Shown here one piece after another: positions 45,178-56,336 of a stretch of 64,000 bases of DNA (position 1 is the stretch's first letter; every line of letters starts with the position of its first letter). A program made the position numbers and the translations under genes. Origin of the DNA: Monocercomonoides exilis. Its lineage: Eukaryota; Preaxostyla; Oxymonadida; Polymastigidae. The DNA is taken from the NCBI GenBank assembly GCA_001643675.2, contig LSRY02000025.1:250001-314000 (forward strand), read 5' to 3'. The notes under the pieces were generated by a model that made no database searches, was not told the DNA's origin, and worked only from the letters and a program-made list of their open reading frames with translations.

Positions 45178-45814
45178 GGAATTCCAGCTCGCATCCGTAT
45201 GTCCGGTGAAATAATTCTTTTCGATCTCTGGAATAAACGTATTTTATATATCATCGTTTATCTTTATTTATCCAGCCTTGCAAAAATCCATGAATTTTCT
45301 CAACCCGCCCGCCTGCCTCCGGGGCGTCAGTCATTCGTATGGGAAAATTCCCACAAAGTCCATTGATCCCTCTTCATCATCCCGCTCTTCTGTCCCTTCA
45401 AATTCACTATCGCTGTCCTCTTCGTCTTTCAACTTCTTCATTTGACAAAGTGTGCGACAGCCCCTCAACGGCTGTCTGTGTTTCTTCTTCGTGATCAAAT
45501 CTGAAAAATCTGATTCCGACTCCGACTTGCTCGATCTCGACTGGGATCTTATTCTTCATCGCTCTCTCTTCTCGTTCTTCATTGGTATCATCATCGCAGC
45601 TCCGGACTGAGTTGAACATGTTTGGATCCAAGCGAATTCTTCTATCACATTTTCCACTCTCTCAGTCTTTGCTCAAGATGAATATCCTTTCACTCTCCAT
45701 CTTTGTTTGATAGTCTAACAGGTTCTTGTTGCATTTTCGGTGCGGACAATGGTGTCAAAAACGAGTTTGAGTATTTGCGAAGTTTGATCTCAAACTACTC
45801 ATAAATTTTTAACA

Positions 45815-46578
45815 TTATTAATAATCAAGGAGCAAACCTGCTCCCTGCGTTTGTTGATTCGCTCTATTGCGAATTGATAGAACACAGTGATACAGACTTT
45901 CTCCGAGATAATAAAAACGCAGATGGAGAGACGATGAGCGACTGTGTGCGAATGAAAGCGACATGCCAGTGAGAAGATGACGAGAAAAAAAGGGAGAGAT
46001 TTTCACGGGAAGAAAGAAAGATCAACCGCCCGATGTCACAAGTGTGTACAGATAACCTGGATAAAGAAACATGGGACGAAGAAACAGTTTAAATATGATC
46101 CCACTCCTTTAATCGTTGTTGAATATGTTGCAAAGAGAAGAATAAAATTTCATATATGCAGTGAGTGGTGTTTTGGGGTTGCTCCGCTGATGGAGCAGAA
46201 GAGCGTGAGGCAGAGCGCTGCACAAGCAGTTTTCTTTTCCACGCCTCGCGAAAGCGAGAGTGGTTTTTCTTTCAGCTCCAAACAGAACTCTCTCCCCACA
46301 GGATCCCTGCACGATCTGTGGGAGACAGCTCCGAGGGGCAATGTCTTCTGCCCTCTGGTCTTCGTAACCAAGGCAAAAAGGCGAAGTCGGTGGTGAAGTG
46401 AAGCGGACAATGCATTATTTCATTTAACAATTTAAACATTATTGCAAAATTTTTTCATCTCGCCCTTTTTTCCACGTCATATTTGGGAGGGCGAAGTTCT
46501 CACTTAAACCGCCCATATATCGTGAACAATACTCAGTGTCTCGGAGAAAACCTGCTTTGTTTCTGCGGTCTATCTCAA
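45815..46578 (-). repeat. Right inverted terminal repeat of DIRS copy 2
   Basis: Reverse-complement partner of 40713-41456, with perhaps 75-80 percent identity by eye. Such divergence between the two repeats suggests an old insertion or an element that no longer homogenises its ends. Confidence 0.85.
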
Positions 46579-46585
46579 AAAACAT

Positions 46586-46955
46586 TGAAAGCAGAGAATC
46601 CATTGTGAAACTTATCATGGTATCAGATGAAAACATATATTCTCCAAATTTACAAAAAAATACACTCCTTTTTAAAGTCTTAAACACTGCCAAGTCTTTG
46701 CTGATAGCTTTCCAACAGCCTTCGCGTGAAATGCAAATGCGATTGTTATTTAGGCCTGTTGAATGTTTTGAACAACATACTTCCTCAATTGTCCAATATC
46801 GAATTCCATTTTCTTTTCCACGAAACCAACCTTCCCCCAAAAATCACGCAAAGCAAGTCATGCGCAAAAGATATGCCAAGTGCACTGCAATTCCCTCGAA
46901 ATGTACAAGATATGCAATTCTTTCTTTCAAACATTCTCCTCACTTTTTCTACTCT
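46586..46955 (-). repeat. Dispersed repeat flanking DIRS copy 2, partner of 37785-38110
   Basis: The reverse complement matches 37785-38110, including ACTTGGCATATC and CACAATGGATTCTCTGCT. It begins immediately outside the element. Minus-strand and plus-strand frames of 130-160 codons exist here but do not correspond to those of the partner. Confidence 0.5.
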
Positions 46956-46989
46956 CTCTTGAGTTATTTTTATAATAAAAATATTATAG

Positions 46990-48249
46990 CTTATGTTGCC
47001 TTATGTATTTTATGATATCGTTCATTTTTTCAAAATACCATTGAAATAACAATAATGACATAAACTCGAACGATAGAATGATTTTGAAAAGGATCAACCA
47101 AATGTGATTTTCATGAAGAATGTTTACAGGTGGGAGAATATTTTTGAAATCATGACTTTTTTCGGAGTGCTGTTTTTTTGAGGTTGTTTGTCTTTGGAAA
47201 GTAATTTTGCATTCAAATGCCAAATTCGTCCAAATTGTTTGATTGATCAATATCCTTGTTATAAAAAAGATGATGATGCCTTCAATAAGCCATTTCATTT
47301 ATCAGTGTTCATTTGGGGAAAAATAAGGACTTTCAAGCTTTTTATGCACAAAGCAAAAAAAATTGTTTCTCTTATAACATTACTAAACTTAATCAGATTT
47401 CAAAATAAATTTAATTTTCATATCCGTAAACAGGTATCGAAGAAATCAAAACGAAAAGTTTTCAAACATTTCTTGAATACCAAAAAATGGACCCATTTTT
47501 ATTTTGTTCTTTGATCTCAAAAAGACAATGAAAAGTGCATATTTTTTCAATGAAAATGCCTGAAAAATAATATTTTGCACCATTTGTTAATGTTCGATGT
47601 TATTTTTCGATTCGAAAATTTTGAAAGAAAAATTATGATTTCAAAAATTATAACCCAGGTCAATTTTTTTCCAGATGAATATCAATTACAATGTTTCAAT
47701 GTTTTTCAAAAGTGGTGAAATTATTATTTTTCAATTTTTCTTGATATGCATTTTTCATTCAAAATTTGAAACTCAAAATTATTTTCAGGATTCGGACTTT
47801 TTTTTCTTTTCAAAAAAAACTAATTTTCGATAACCTTTTCTCTTTATTTTTTGTTCACACATAAAAAAAGTCAAAATAAAACAAAGACCATATCCATCTT
47901 CTTTTGTTCCATTCGACTGAACAGAAACAATAACAGAAAGAAAATTGTGCAAATGTTTCTTCAAAAAAGTTTCAATTTATCACACAAACCAAACAAAGAA
48001 TTCAAAGCATTTGCAAACTCACATTTCCCCAAAAGAATGAATGCGAACAGATTGCTGGCGTCAAAAAAGAAGAAGTTGATGAAGAAAAGCTTTGATTTTC
48101 ATCATTTACAGAAGGAGCTGAAGATATTAAAGAGATTATATAACTGCTTTTCAGAAGCAAAATAATTGGTGTTTCCACCAAAAGAACCATATCAATCAAA
48201 TTGAAATTTGATGAAAAACAATTGAAACCAGATTATTCAGAAAATTCAA
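46990..48249. other. AT-rich interval with a solitary foldback arm
   Basis: Near 47064-47160 it carries sequence related to the repeat at 30770-30810 and 31304-31376 (CTCGAACGATAGAATG, TTTTTGAAATCATGAC). The remainder has no supported gene, although a Lys-rich 104-codon frame exists at 47851-48165. Confidence 0.4.
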
Positions 48250-48760
48250 CTCTTCCATCTTCAGTCAAAGCGGCTTTCGCTTTGCTCCATTTGATAAAAA
48301 CAGAAGCAAAAAATTATCTTCTCAATCCAAACAGTGTGATATTTCCTCTTTCTTTCTTCAACCTCTCTTTCTTCATCCACAAACAGCAGAATTCCAAATT
48401 GAAGCATTTGAACAGGAGAAGTTTCATTCAGAAGATGTGTTGTTAAATGTGCCAATGAATGAAGAAGGAGAATTTTTGGAAACAACTTCATTTCAAAGCA
48501 CGATGACAGAGAAACCACAAACAAGGCATCAGATCTTTTGGTGAGAAGAGAACATGATGAAAATTGCACTTCCAACCTTTGAAATGGAGAAAGAGGAATT
48601 GAAAATCTCAAGTGTAAAAATGATGAAGGATTTGAGGAGTTGCAATCACAGCAACTGCAATGAAGAAGAAGAGGATTTCTGAATAGATGTTGAAGGAACA
48701 TGCGAAAAAGATGAAGATGTGAATGAGGAAAAATGTGAGATAATTGCAATAATAATACGC
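48250..48760 (+). pseudogene. Decayed coding sequence, unrecognised family
   Basis: A gene-like frame (AEFQIEAFEQEKFHSEDVLL, EEGEFLETTSFQS) continues through in-frame TGA codons after HQIFW and after EEEDF to IDVEGTCEKDEDVNEEKC. A shorter relative of the last block (VDGTCVEDEY) occurs near 52258-52290. No start or complete exon set was found. Confidence 0.35.
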
Positions 48761-48997
48761 ATCAAACTTTTTTTTAAAAAACAGATAAAAACAAACAAAT
48801 AAAAATTTCAAAATAAATCGTAAACCGGAAGAAGATTGAGATGTGAAAACTGAAACGAAAGGTCAAAAAAAATTATTCGAAATTAGCTGCAAAACAACTT
48901 CAAGAAAAATTCAAGGAAAAAAAAATAATAGGAAGAATAAAGCTCTGGTGAATATCTTGAAACAGATGGAGAAATTCACTTTTTGTCTGTTTTTAAT

Positions 48998-50502
48998 TTA
49001 TGATTCTTTATGATGAATGAAATAATAATTGAGATCTTCTGGTAGTCCAAAGAAATTAGACCTTTCCAAATGTGATTCATAGAAGCTGACTATAATATCT
49101 TCATAACCTTCTTCTTCCATCTTTTCGCGCAACTTTCGATTCAACATCATTTTCTGATTTTCTTTTTCATTTTCCTCTTTCGCCTTTCCTTTCAGCCAGC
49201 TCCAAGCAAACCAAACAAACGAAATCAAGTTATTCATCTTTTCCTTTTTTCTGCTCAATATTCGAGAAAAGTTATAAAATACATAAGCGCTTAATGTTGT
49301 AACTTCGTTGTCAATTGTTGGCCCATGCATTTCCTCCAAAATGAAATCGACAGCCTCTTCACGCAACACACAACCATCAGATTCTGCTTCACGCAAAATG
49401 ATATTATATAAAAATGAAAAACACTTATATTGTATTTCTCTATTGTTGCCCTTTGCTGCTCTGCACAGATCTATGATGCATCTTGTCAGTTTGACGAATT
49501 CTTCTCCATGTATTTGGGCATTTTGAGAATAAAAAACTATTATCACAAGCCACCTCAATAAAAGAATCTCAACTTTCGTTTCTTTTCCTCTTTCTTCTTC
49601 TTTCTTCTTCAAATAAACACATTTTGACAGCAATTCCAGTTCTCTTGTTGCTTCTCCAACAAAATGCAATTCATTCAAAACGTTGCTGTTTGGACATTTG
49701 TTATAAGTCCATCTGCTTATCAAAAACACCCATGCTGATTGATAGGCAAGTTGTGTCAAATTGTGATTTTTCTGATGATACTTCAAGATTTCTGTCATTC
49801 CATTCAAATACAGTCCATTTCCAACACGCTTCATGAAAAAAGCAATTAAAAAATAAATTAAAATAAAAAATTGAAATTGAAATTGAAACAAACGTCTTTA
49901 AAAAGGAAAAATTAATTTCATACATGATATGATCTAATATTTGACAAAGCAAGCAAAGCCATTTCCACTTCTTTTTGATTCTCTTCGCTTTCCTCTTTGT
50001 TCAATGCAACTTTCAGAAGGCAAGGTACACAAATTGAAAATAATGCCTCTCGAAGACTTTCGTACAGAGAAATATAGCATTCGCAGAGATCAAAAAGAAG
50101 CTTTTCATTCTTTTTCTTCTTCTCTTCAACAATCATTTTCTCAAATCTTTCTTGTAAATACGATTTGCAAAGCGAAGTTCCTAAGAAATCTTTCATCGCT
50201 TTGCAATACCCCATGTGTTTCAACAACGGAATGGCACTTTCCAAAGATATTTTCCTTTCTTCAATCATTTTGTTCAGTCTGTCGAGCTGTCCATTTGTGA
50301 AAACAGAACATAATTCTTCTTTGTTCATTTTATTCATCCGTTTGTTCATTTCTTCGATTTTCTGTTTTTGTTCAATTTCAGAACAATTCTCCAGTTCAGA
50401 AAACAATTCTTCAAAATAAACAAAGAAAAGAACGCAATCATCTGGAATTCAAATAAATATTGTTTGCAAACCAGTGAATTTTGTGAATTGAGACTTCTGC
50501 AT
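48998..50502 (-). CDS. Family member D of the three-exon paralogue group
   Basis: Minus-strand exons 50502-50472, 50408-49924 and 49828-48998 give 448 residues. Intron 1 (63 bp, GTTTGC...TTTTGAAG) is phase 1 and splits the same Glu codon as in copy A (KFT-E-LFSELENC). Intron 2 (95 bp, GTATGA...CATGAAG) is phase 0. Conserved blocks are EQKQKIEEMN, LLFDLCECYISL, CVPCLLKVALNKEESEE, KYHQKNHNLTQLAYQSAWVF and ATRELELLSK. The C-terminal motif is diverged (LNYYFIHH, then KES). In exon 3 it resembles copy A more than B or C (LISFVWFAWSWLKGKAKEEN in both), so A and D are closest relatives although they lie 39 kb apart and in opposite orientation. Confidence 0.82.
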
Positions 50503-53424
50503 TTTCCCCCAAGTTAATTCATCCAGAAAGCATTCGCAATACACCATTTAGTTCGAAGAATCGCCCAGTTTGAAAGAACAAAATGACAAAAATAAAAACA
50601 TTGCACAATCAATACAATATAAGCTTTCATACCACACTCATTTGCATTGACATTTTTAACAAGCAACTGTCGAGAAAAGCAATGAATAATTGTTATCTGT
50701 TTCTTGTAATGGTTTCATCGATCAAACTGATTTTTCAAATTCATAAAATAACTTATCAGATAAATTTTAGATTATCAAACAAAAATTAGTTGTGAAATTC
50801 GTAATATTGTTTTCTTGACAATGTTTGATTACGATAGAAATATATTTAATTTGGCAATTTAAAAAATGAAATCGTGAAAAATAAAACAACAAAAAAGGAT
50901 ATTTGTTTTCATAAATGTTGAATGAGGACAACTATTCATTTGTATTTATCATGTTCTTTATCGGATTGAAGATATCTGCATCTGTTGCCTTTGAAAAGCC
51001 AGAGAAAAGAACTGTTTATAAAAACGGCAATTATTTCACTTCATGGAACATTATTGCAAGGAAGAGAGCTGATAGTTGCGATGCAATAAGTTGATGAAAG
51101 AGAAAGAGTAAGATTAGAACTTTTTTGGATTTCAGTTTAAAAGAAGGAATGAAAATAAATACAGATTAAAAATACAAAGAAGAAGGGATGAAAGAAATCG
51201 AGGGAAAAAGAGAATTTCACGCATTCGGATTGTTTTCGCAAAACGAGAAAGATGAGCAGAACTTGGGTGTGTTGAATAAAGAGTATTGTTGGAAACATCA
51301 AAAGCTGGATTTTTATTGAGAAAAAAATGAAAGAAAACAATGCGATTCAATGAAACAAAAAAACAGATGAATAATTAGTTGGATGATTTTCTGCTTTTTT
51401 AAAATTCTTGCGGACTTGTGCTTTGTGGAATATTTGAAGGGAAGAAAAGATTTTTCTGAATTCATTTTTGAGCTAAAGCAAATGAGAAATATCAGCAGCA
51501 ATGCAACATTCAATTGTCAAATGGTTGTTGTGAATCAAGCAAATTCTGTGGAAGCCGTGTTTGGATTTTCATCTTCAAGGTGTGTGCTATCGGAGTGAGT
51601 CAATTGATTATTATGCCAATCTTGTTTGAAAAAGCATCACAATCAACATCAGGTGAGCTGTTAATTGTTATCATCTTTGGCTTTCTCTCCACTCTTCATT
51701 CTCCTTCCAACAAAGTCTTCGTTTCCTCCTGCTTTGTGTTTGAGTCTGTCTTATTGAAGATCTCCATGGTCTGGTTTCCCATCTCTTGCAGAACAGATAT
51801 CATGAAACGAACATTAACATTTTCATATCTCATTGCCAACAATGTGGCAGCATCTCCAAATTGTGTCATTCGTGTTCAGTAATTCTCATCTTCAGACTCA
51901 AGTCATTTTTTTGATTGCGATTGAATGTCAATCTCCTTGTTCTTCTTCTGTTTTGGTATTTTGAACTGAAAGGATGCAATTTTAAATATTATTCAAAGTT
52001 AGCAGGATGGAATCCGAATTCGGATCAAAGGAGCTGAACTGTTCTGCGGAACGACCAAAGGTGCCGAAAGGGTTATCCCTGAGAATAAAAAGCTTCTTTT
52101 GATTTTTTGCTGATAGATAGTCTTCTTTTATTTATTTCTTCTCCTCCTTCTTTCTCTTCCTCCTTATCCTTCTTAACAGCATTTTTGTTATTATTGAGAA
52201 AGATAACAGTTTGTGGATCGAATTAATAAGAGCATGCATTTAAATATGGAAAATGGAAGTTGATGGAACATGTGTCGAAGATGAATATTAACGTAAATTC
52301 GAAAAAGTGAGCTGAAATGAAATGAACAAACAGATTGACTCTTCAAAGAAAGGCAAATGACAAAGATGAGGGAGATATATAATGATCTGGAGAAATTGCA
52401 TTGGGCAACTTTCGTCCAATCGAAATGAGTGACAAAGACGATTCTGAAGACAGAGAAGTTGGTCCTCCTTCCAGAAGGGGAGTCAGAAAAGGCAGAATTG
52501 CATTGTTGTGCGACCACAAACAAGAAGTTATTCTCTTTCACAGAAAACACACAATTTTGTAATAAGATGAAAAAAAGTGAAAAGTTATATTTGTCTGAAA
52601 ATTGAATTTTGGAATAAATGTTTTCGAAAATAAAAATTAAACTCATCAATAATATGTCATGCGATTATGAAAGTTGTTGAACCATACCATTTCCGAATAT
52701 GAAGGGATTTCTCTTCCAATCAGCTTACAAAACATCAACATATGTGCTTCCGTGGGGAAAAAAAGGAGAAAACGCATTATCTGAATAAAGACAGCTTGAG
52801 GTGTCACATCCTTGAGAATAACACTTGATATGATAAAGGCTGTTGTCTGAAATGGATAAGGATTTGATTAGTTAAAACTTTACGCTTCTACCAAAAACTT
52901 CTCATAATTGCAGATTTGCCCTTTGCACAGAAGAAGCAAAAGATTGTTCAAGCACTGATGTTATCAATCTCCATTTTCGTTGTTTTGCAGTGCCTCTCTC
53001 AATCATCATTTTTTCCCACATGAATATCCTGTTTTCGATCTTCTCAACCCCTTTTTTCCTGAATAAAATATCTATTTATTTTTTCTTTCCAACATCAATC
53101 CTATTGTTGGCTTTCTTCTTTTTCCTTCTTCCAAACACTTTCCATCAAATTTGCTTTTTCATTCCCTGTTCCAATTGAATGCAAAAAATATTCGTTTCAC
53201 ATCTGCTGAATGGATCTCGGCATCTTGCTCTCTTCTGATGTTCTGCTCCACTAACCAAAAGAATGACTTTTTATTCAATCCGTCAAATGCCTGAGTCCTG
53301 AAAAGGTGACAATGGAACCATTTTTGTCGTTAACAACAAAATAAAAATCACAAAGTGCAAACATTCAAATTTTAACATTTCAAATAAGAATTGATATCCT
53401 TGGCTGTTCAATAGATACAATGAG
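50503..53424. other. Long AT-rich interval with short coding traces only
   Basis: Noted pieces include 51383-51598 plus strand, which resembles part of 39440-39530 (DLCFVEYLKGRKDF against DFCFAEYSTGNTADF). A minus-strand 57-codon frame at 51696-51869 (TQFGDAATLLAMRYENVNVR) has gene-like composition. A 45-codon plus-strand frame starts with MSDKDDSEDREVGPPSRRGV near 52424. None connects into a gene. Confidence 0.4.
51696..51869 (-). CDS. Short gene-like open frame or exon remnant
   Basis: 57 codons run from ATG to TGA on the minus strand, reading MTQFGDAATLLAMRYENVNV... through EETKTLLEGE. Codon and residue composition are those of an ordinary helical protein and unlike the flanks. A stop lies just upstream of the ATG. 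No family is recognised; it could be a relic exon. Confidence 0.25.
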   Translation of the reverse strand: MTQFGDAATLLAMRYENVNVRFMISVLQEMGNQTMEIFNKTDSNTKQEETKTLLEGE

Positions 53425-53640
53425 AATAGAAAGGTTTTATTCGAATAAAAATAACTTATTAAAATAAACAAAGTTTATTCGGAATAAATAATTTTTATTG
53501 GAATAAAAAAAATTAAATGGAATAAACTCCGTCTTTTCGGAATAAATTTTTTTAAATTCGAATAAACTTGTGTCACCTGGAATAAACTTTGGTTATTCGA
53601 ATTATTATTTTTATTCGAATAAAATTTTCTTATTCCAATA
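53425..53640. repeat. Foldback repeat built from ATTCGAATAAA-type palindromes
   Basis: TTTTATTCGAATAAAAATAA at about 53434 recurs inverted at about 53610. Between them are several GGAATAAA and TTTATTC words in both orientations. It looks like a MITE-like foldback or degenerate palindromic array. Confidence 0.6.
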
Positions 53641-54039
53641 CAATCTTATGAACATAATTTTCATTAATGTCCCATCGTTGCAAATATTAATCATACGATT
53701 CATGCATTCATGGGGAAAAAATAAACAAATTATGTGGGGTATGTTAAACTCGTCAATCTCCCATTCTGTCAATTTATATTCGAGATAAATCAAAGATTTT
53801 TGATCGTTGAATCCATAACAACAAACAGAGAAAGAAAAATTATTTTTTTCTTATTCATCGTTGACAAAACTCAGATGTTCAAGAGAAAAGTATGAATGAG
53901 GATTTTTATTACATCCGCTTTAAAGTTTTAATGTTTCAAACCTTCTTTTATTTGTGGTGACTTATTTTCTGTTTGAATGGTCAAAAACATTGCGATTAAT
54001 GTGTTTGACGTGTTTTTACAAATCAGGAGGTTATCATTA

Positions 54040-54674
54040 ATGAAAAAATATTTGGTTTGCAATAGTTGTTATATTTTAATTCTTGTTTGCTGAATATCAT
54101 TTTATTTTTGTTTTTGAAGGATTGTTATCTGATATGGAGTGTTGTTCTGCTTCTGAACAGAAACCGAAAATTAAAGAAATAAATGATTCATTTTATAAGA
54201 TGGATAGGAATGAATTCGATTTTATTTTCTCAACGGAGATGTGCAATGAGATTAACAAAATGATTGAAGAAAAGAAAATGAATTTGGAAAATGCGCTTTT
54301 GTTGTTGAAGCACATCGGATATATCAAAGAATTACACAAATTTCAGAGCGGAAGCTTTAAATTTTCTTTGCTTCCTGAAAGAATTGAGAAGATGATTTGT
54401 GAAGAGTTTCAGAAAAAAGACGGAATGAATAAGAAGATTCTTGTTGATCTCAGTGAATGCTATCTTCTATTGATTGAAGACTTCATCACAAACGACCTGA
54501 TTGTTATTTGTGTTCCTTACCTTTTGAAAGTGGCATTGAAAAATGAGGAAAACGAAGAGGCACAAAAAGAATTAGAAATTGCTTTATTAGCTTTAAGCAA
54601 TATTGGTCAGTTTACAGTGTGAAATTTATTCATCACAACACCGATTTTTTTGCTTCATTTTTTGATGTATTTCT

Positions 54675-54724
<50 letters not shown>

Positions 54725-55494
54725 AGAAGATTCCAAACGAACGTTATTTCAATGAAATAAAAGAAATTATGCAATATCATCAAGAGCATCTCAATCTGAC
54801 TCGTTTTGCAATTCAGTTTGCTTGGGAGTTTTTAATAAACAGATTATTCTTCGATGGTAGTGAGGAAGAAGCAATTGCGAGTGAGCTGAATTTTGTGGAA
54901 GGGGCAAGAAGAGAACTGGAAGTGCTGTCAAAATGTGTTTATTTGAAGAAGAAAAAAGAAGAAAGAGGTAAAGAAACGAAAGTTGAGATTCTTTTGATGA
55001 TATGGCTCAAAACGCTTGAGATTTATTTTCGCTATTGTCGATTGAGGAATGAAGAATTTGTTGGATTTATTGACAGCCTTGTGAAAGTGCTTCGAGCTGC
55101 AAGAGAAAATAAAAGAGAAATCAGTTACAGGTGCATTTATACCTTGAGGGAAGCAGCAAAAAATGAAAGTGTGAGAATTGATGACTTGTTGAGAGAAGGA
55201 GCTGTGGAAGCTGTTTTGGAGGAGTTTCATCAGGCAACATTGAATGACAAGAATGCGTTTGAAAGCTTGAGATTTTTTGATTCTGTTTCACGGAGATTGA
55301 AAAAATATGCGGATGATGAAATGGAAGAAGAGGAAAGAAAAGAGTTGAAAAGGAAAATATTTGAAAAGATGGAAGAAGTAGGACCTGAAGATAACATCAT
55401 GAGTTGTTATGAAAGACTAAATTTTCTGAACAGAAAGTATTTAAATATTTACAGATTACCATTAAATATTTCTGATTATTTTGTGAATGCTTGA
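54040..55494 (+). CDS. Family member E of the three-exon paralogue group
   Basis: Exons 54040-54064 (tentative), 54120-54616 and 54727-55494 give 429 residues. Intron 1 is 55 bp, phase 1. Intron 2 (110 bp, GTGTGAAA...TTTTGCAG) is phase 0 and contains a 46-base T run immediately before the acceptor. Conserved blocks are EQKPKIKEIND, LVDLSECYLLL (the family Cys is Ser here), CVPYLLKVALKNEENEE, QYHQEHLNLTRFAIQFAWEF, RELEVLSKCVYLKKKKEE and the terminal ISDYFVNA. The KCVYLKKK stretch is shared with copy D. The first exon is chosen because it gives the same phase and an Arg at the junction as in copy B. Confidence 0.78.
54677..54722 (+). repeat. 46-base poly(T) run acting as intron polypyrimidine tract
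   Basis: Uninterrupted T from 54677 to 54722 is followed directly by GCAG, the acceptor of intron 2 of family member E. Confidence 0.9.
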
Positions 55495-56336
55495 GGAAAT
55501 GAGATGCTTTTCACTTTGAAGCACAAAATTTTTCTTTTTCTTTTTTAACACCATTTCTAGAAATACAAAACAAATAAACACATTGTTTATTTCAAATTTC
55601 CGATTGCAATTGTTACGAGCTTGTTCAAATTAAGAAATACTTCTTTGATTTTTCAGTTAAATCAAAAAGGCTTGGAGATTCCATAATTTTTCCTTTCCTT
55701 TTTTTTTTCCTTTCAAAAACGATACAGGAAAATAAACTCTAAAGATGAGATGCACATTTAATTTGAAAAAATAAAATAAAATAAAATAAAATAAAATAAA
55801 ATAAAATTAAAATTAAAAACAAAATTAAATTACAAAAATTGAGTTAACCCCCTTTCAAAAATTGAAAATCCAGAAGTTTCCTCACAAAACGACATACACA
55901 TAAAAAATTGTAGATACAAATATTACAAATCAATTTATCATGTAGCTCATATGCTATTAAACAACTAACAAAGGCAAAAACACATGAAGAAGAAGCAGAT
56001 CAGATGAAGGCATTGAGCACAAGAAAGAGGGAAAGATCATACAGCTAGGAAAGACACATGAAAATCGAAAATAAAATAAATGATAAAATAAAATGAAAAA
56101 GAACAAAATAAAACTGAAGAATTGCAAATCTTAAAGGGATATGAAATTTATTTCGAATACTTTATTCAAAATCAAATAAAAAAGAAAGAAAGTAAGTAAA
56201 CAAATAAAATTACAAATAAATTTAGAGAGAGCAAAATGAGAAAACCGAAAAAAAAAAAAGAAAAAAAAAATAAGTTTTTTTTTATCCTTTTCAGTTTTCT
56301 CTTCCTTCACTCATTTCTCTTCTCATTGCCATCTTC
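55495..56336. other. Intergenic AT-rich interval with (AAATA)n microsatellite
   Basis: An AATAAAATAAAAT-type pentanucleotide repeat occupies about 55768-55806. The rest, between two converging genes, shows no coding frame. Confidence 0.5.

Larger units (their letters stand above)
40713..46578 (-). mobile_element. DIRS-like tyrosine-recombinase retroelement, copy 2, with ~750-bp inverted terminal repeats
   Basis: The element is about 5.87 kb. Terminal repeats at 40713-41456 and 45815-46578 are inverted and homologous throughout, with landmarks such as GACGTGGAAAAAAGGGCGAG and AATGCATTGTCCGCT in both. The first 39 bases (40713-40751) are repeated perfectly as reverse complement at 41364-41402, near the inner edge of the left repeat, and imperfectly as a direct copy at 45874-45912. 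This is like the internal complementary region DIRS elements use to close circular cDNA. Internally the minus strand carries gag-like, RT plus RNase H and a truncated recombinase. No target duplication is evident and the two flanks belong to different repeat families. Confidence 0.85.
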
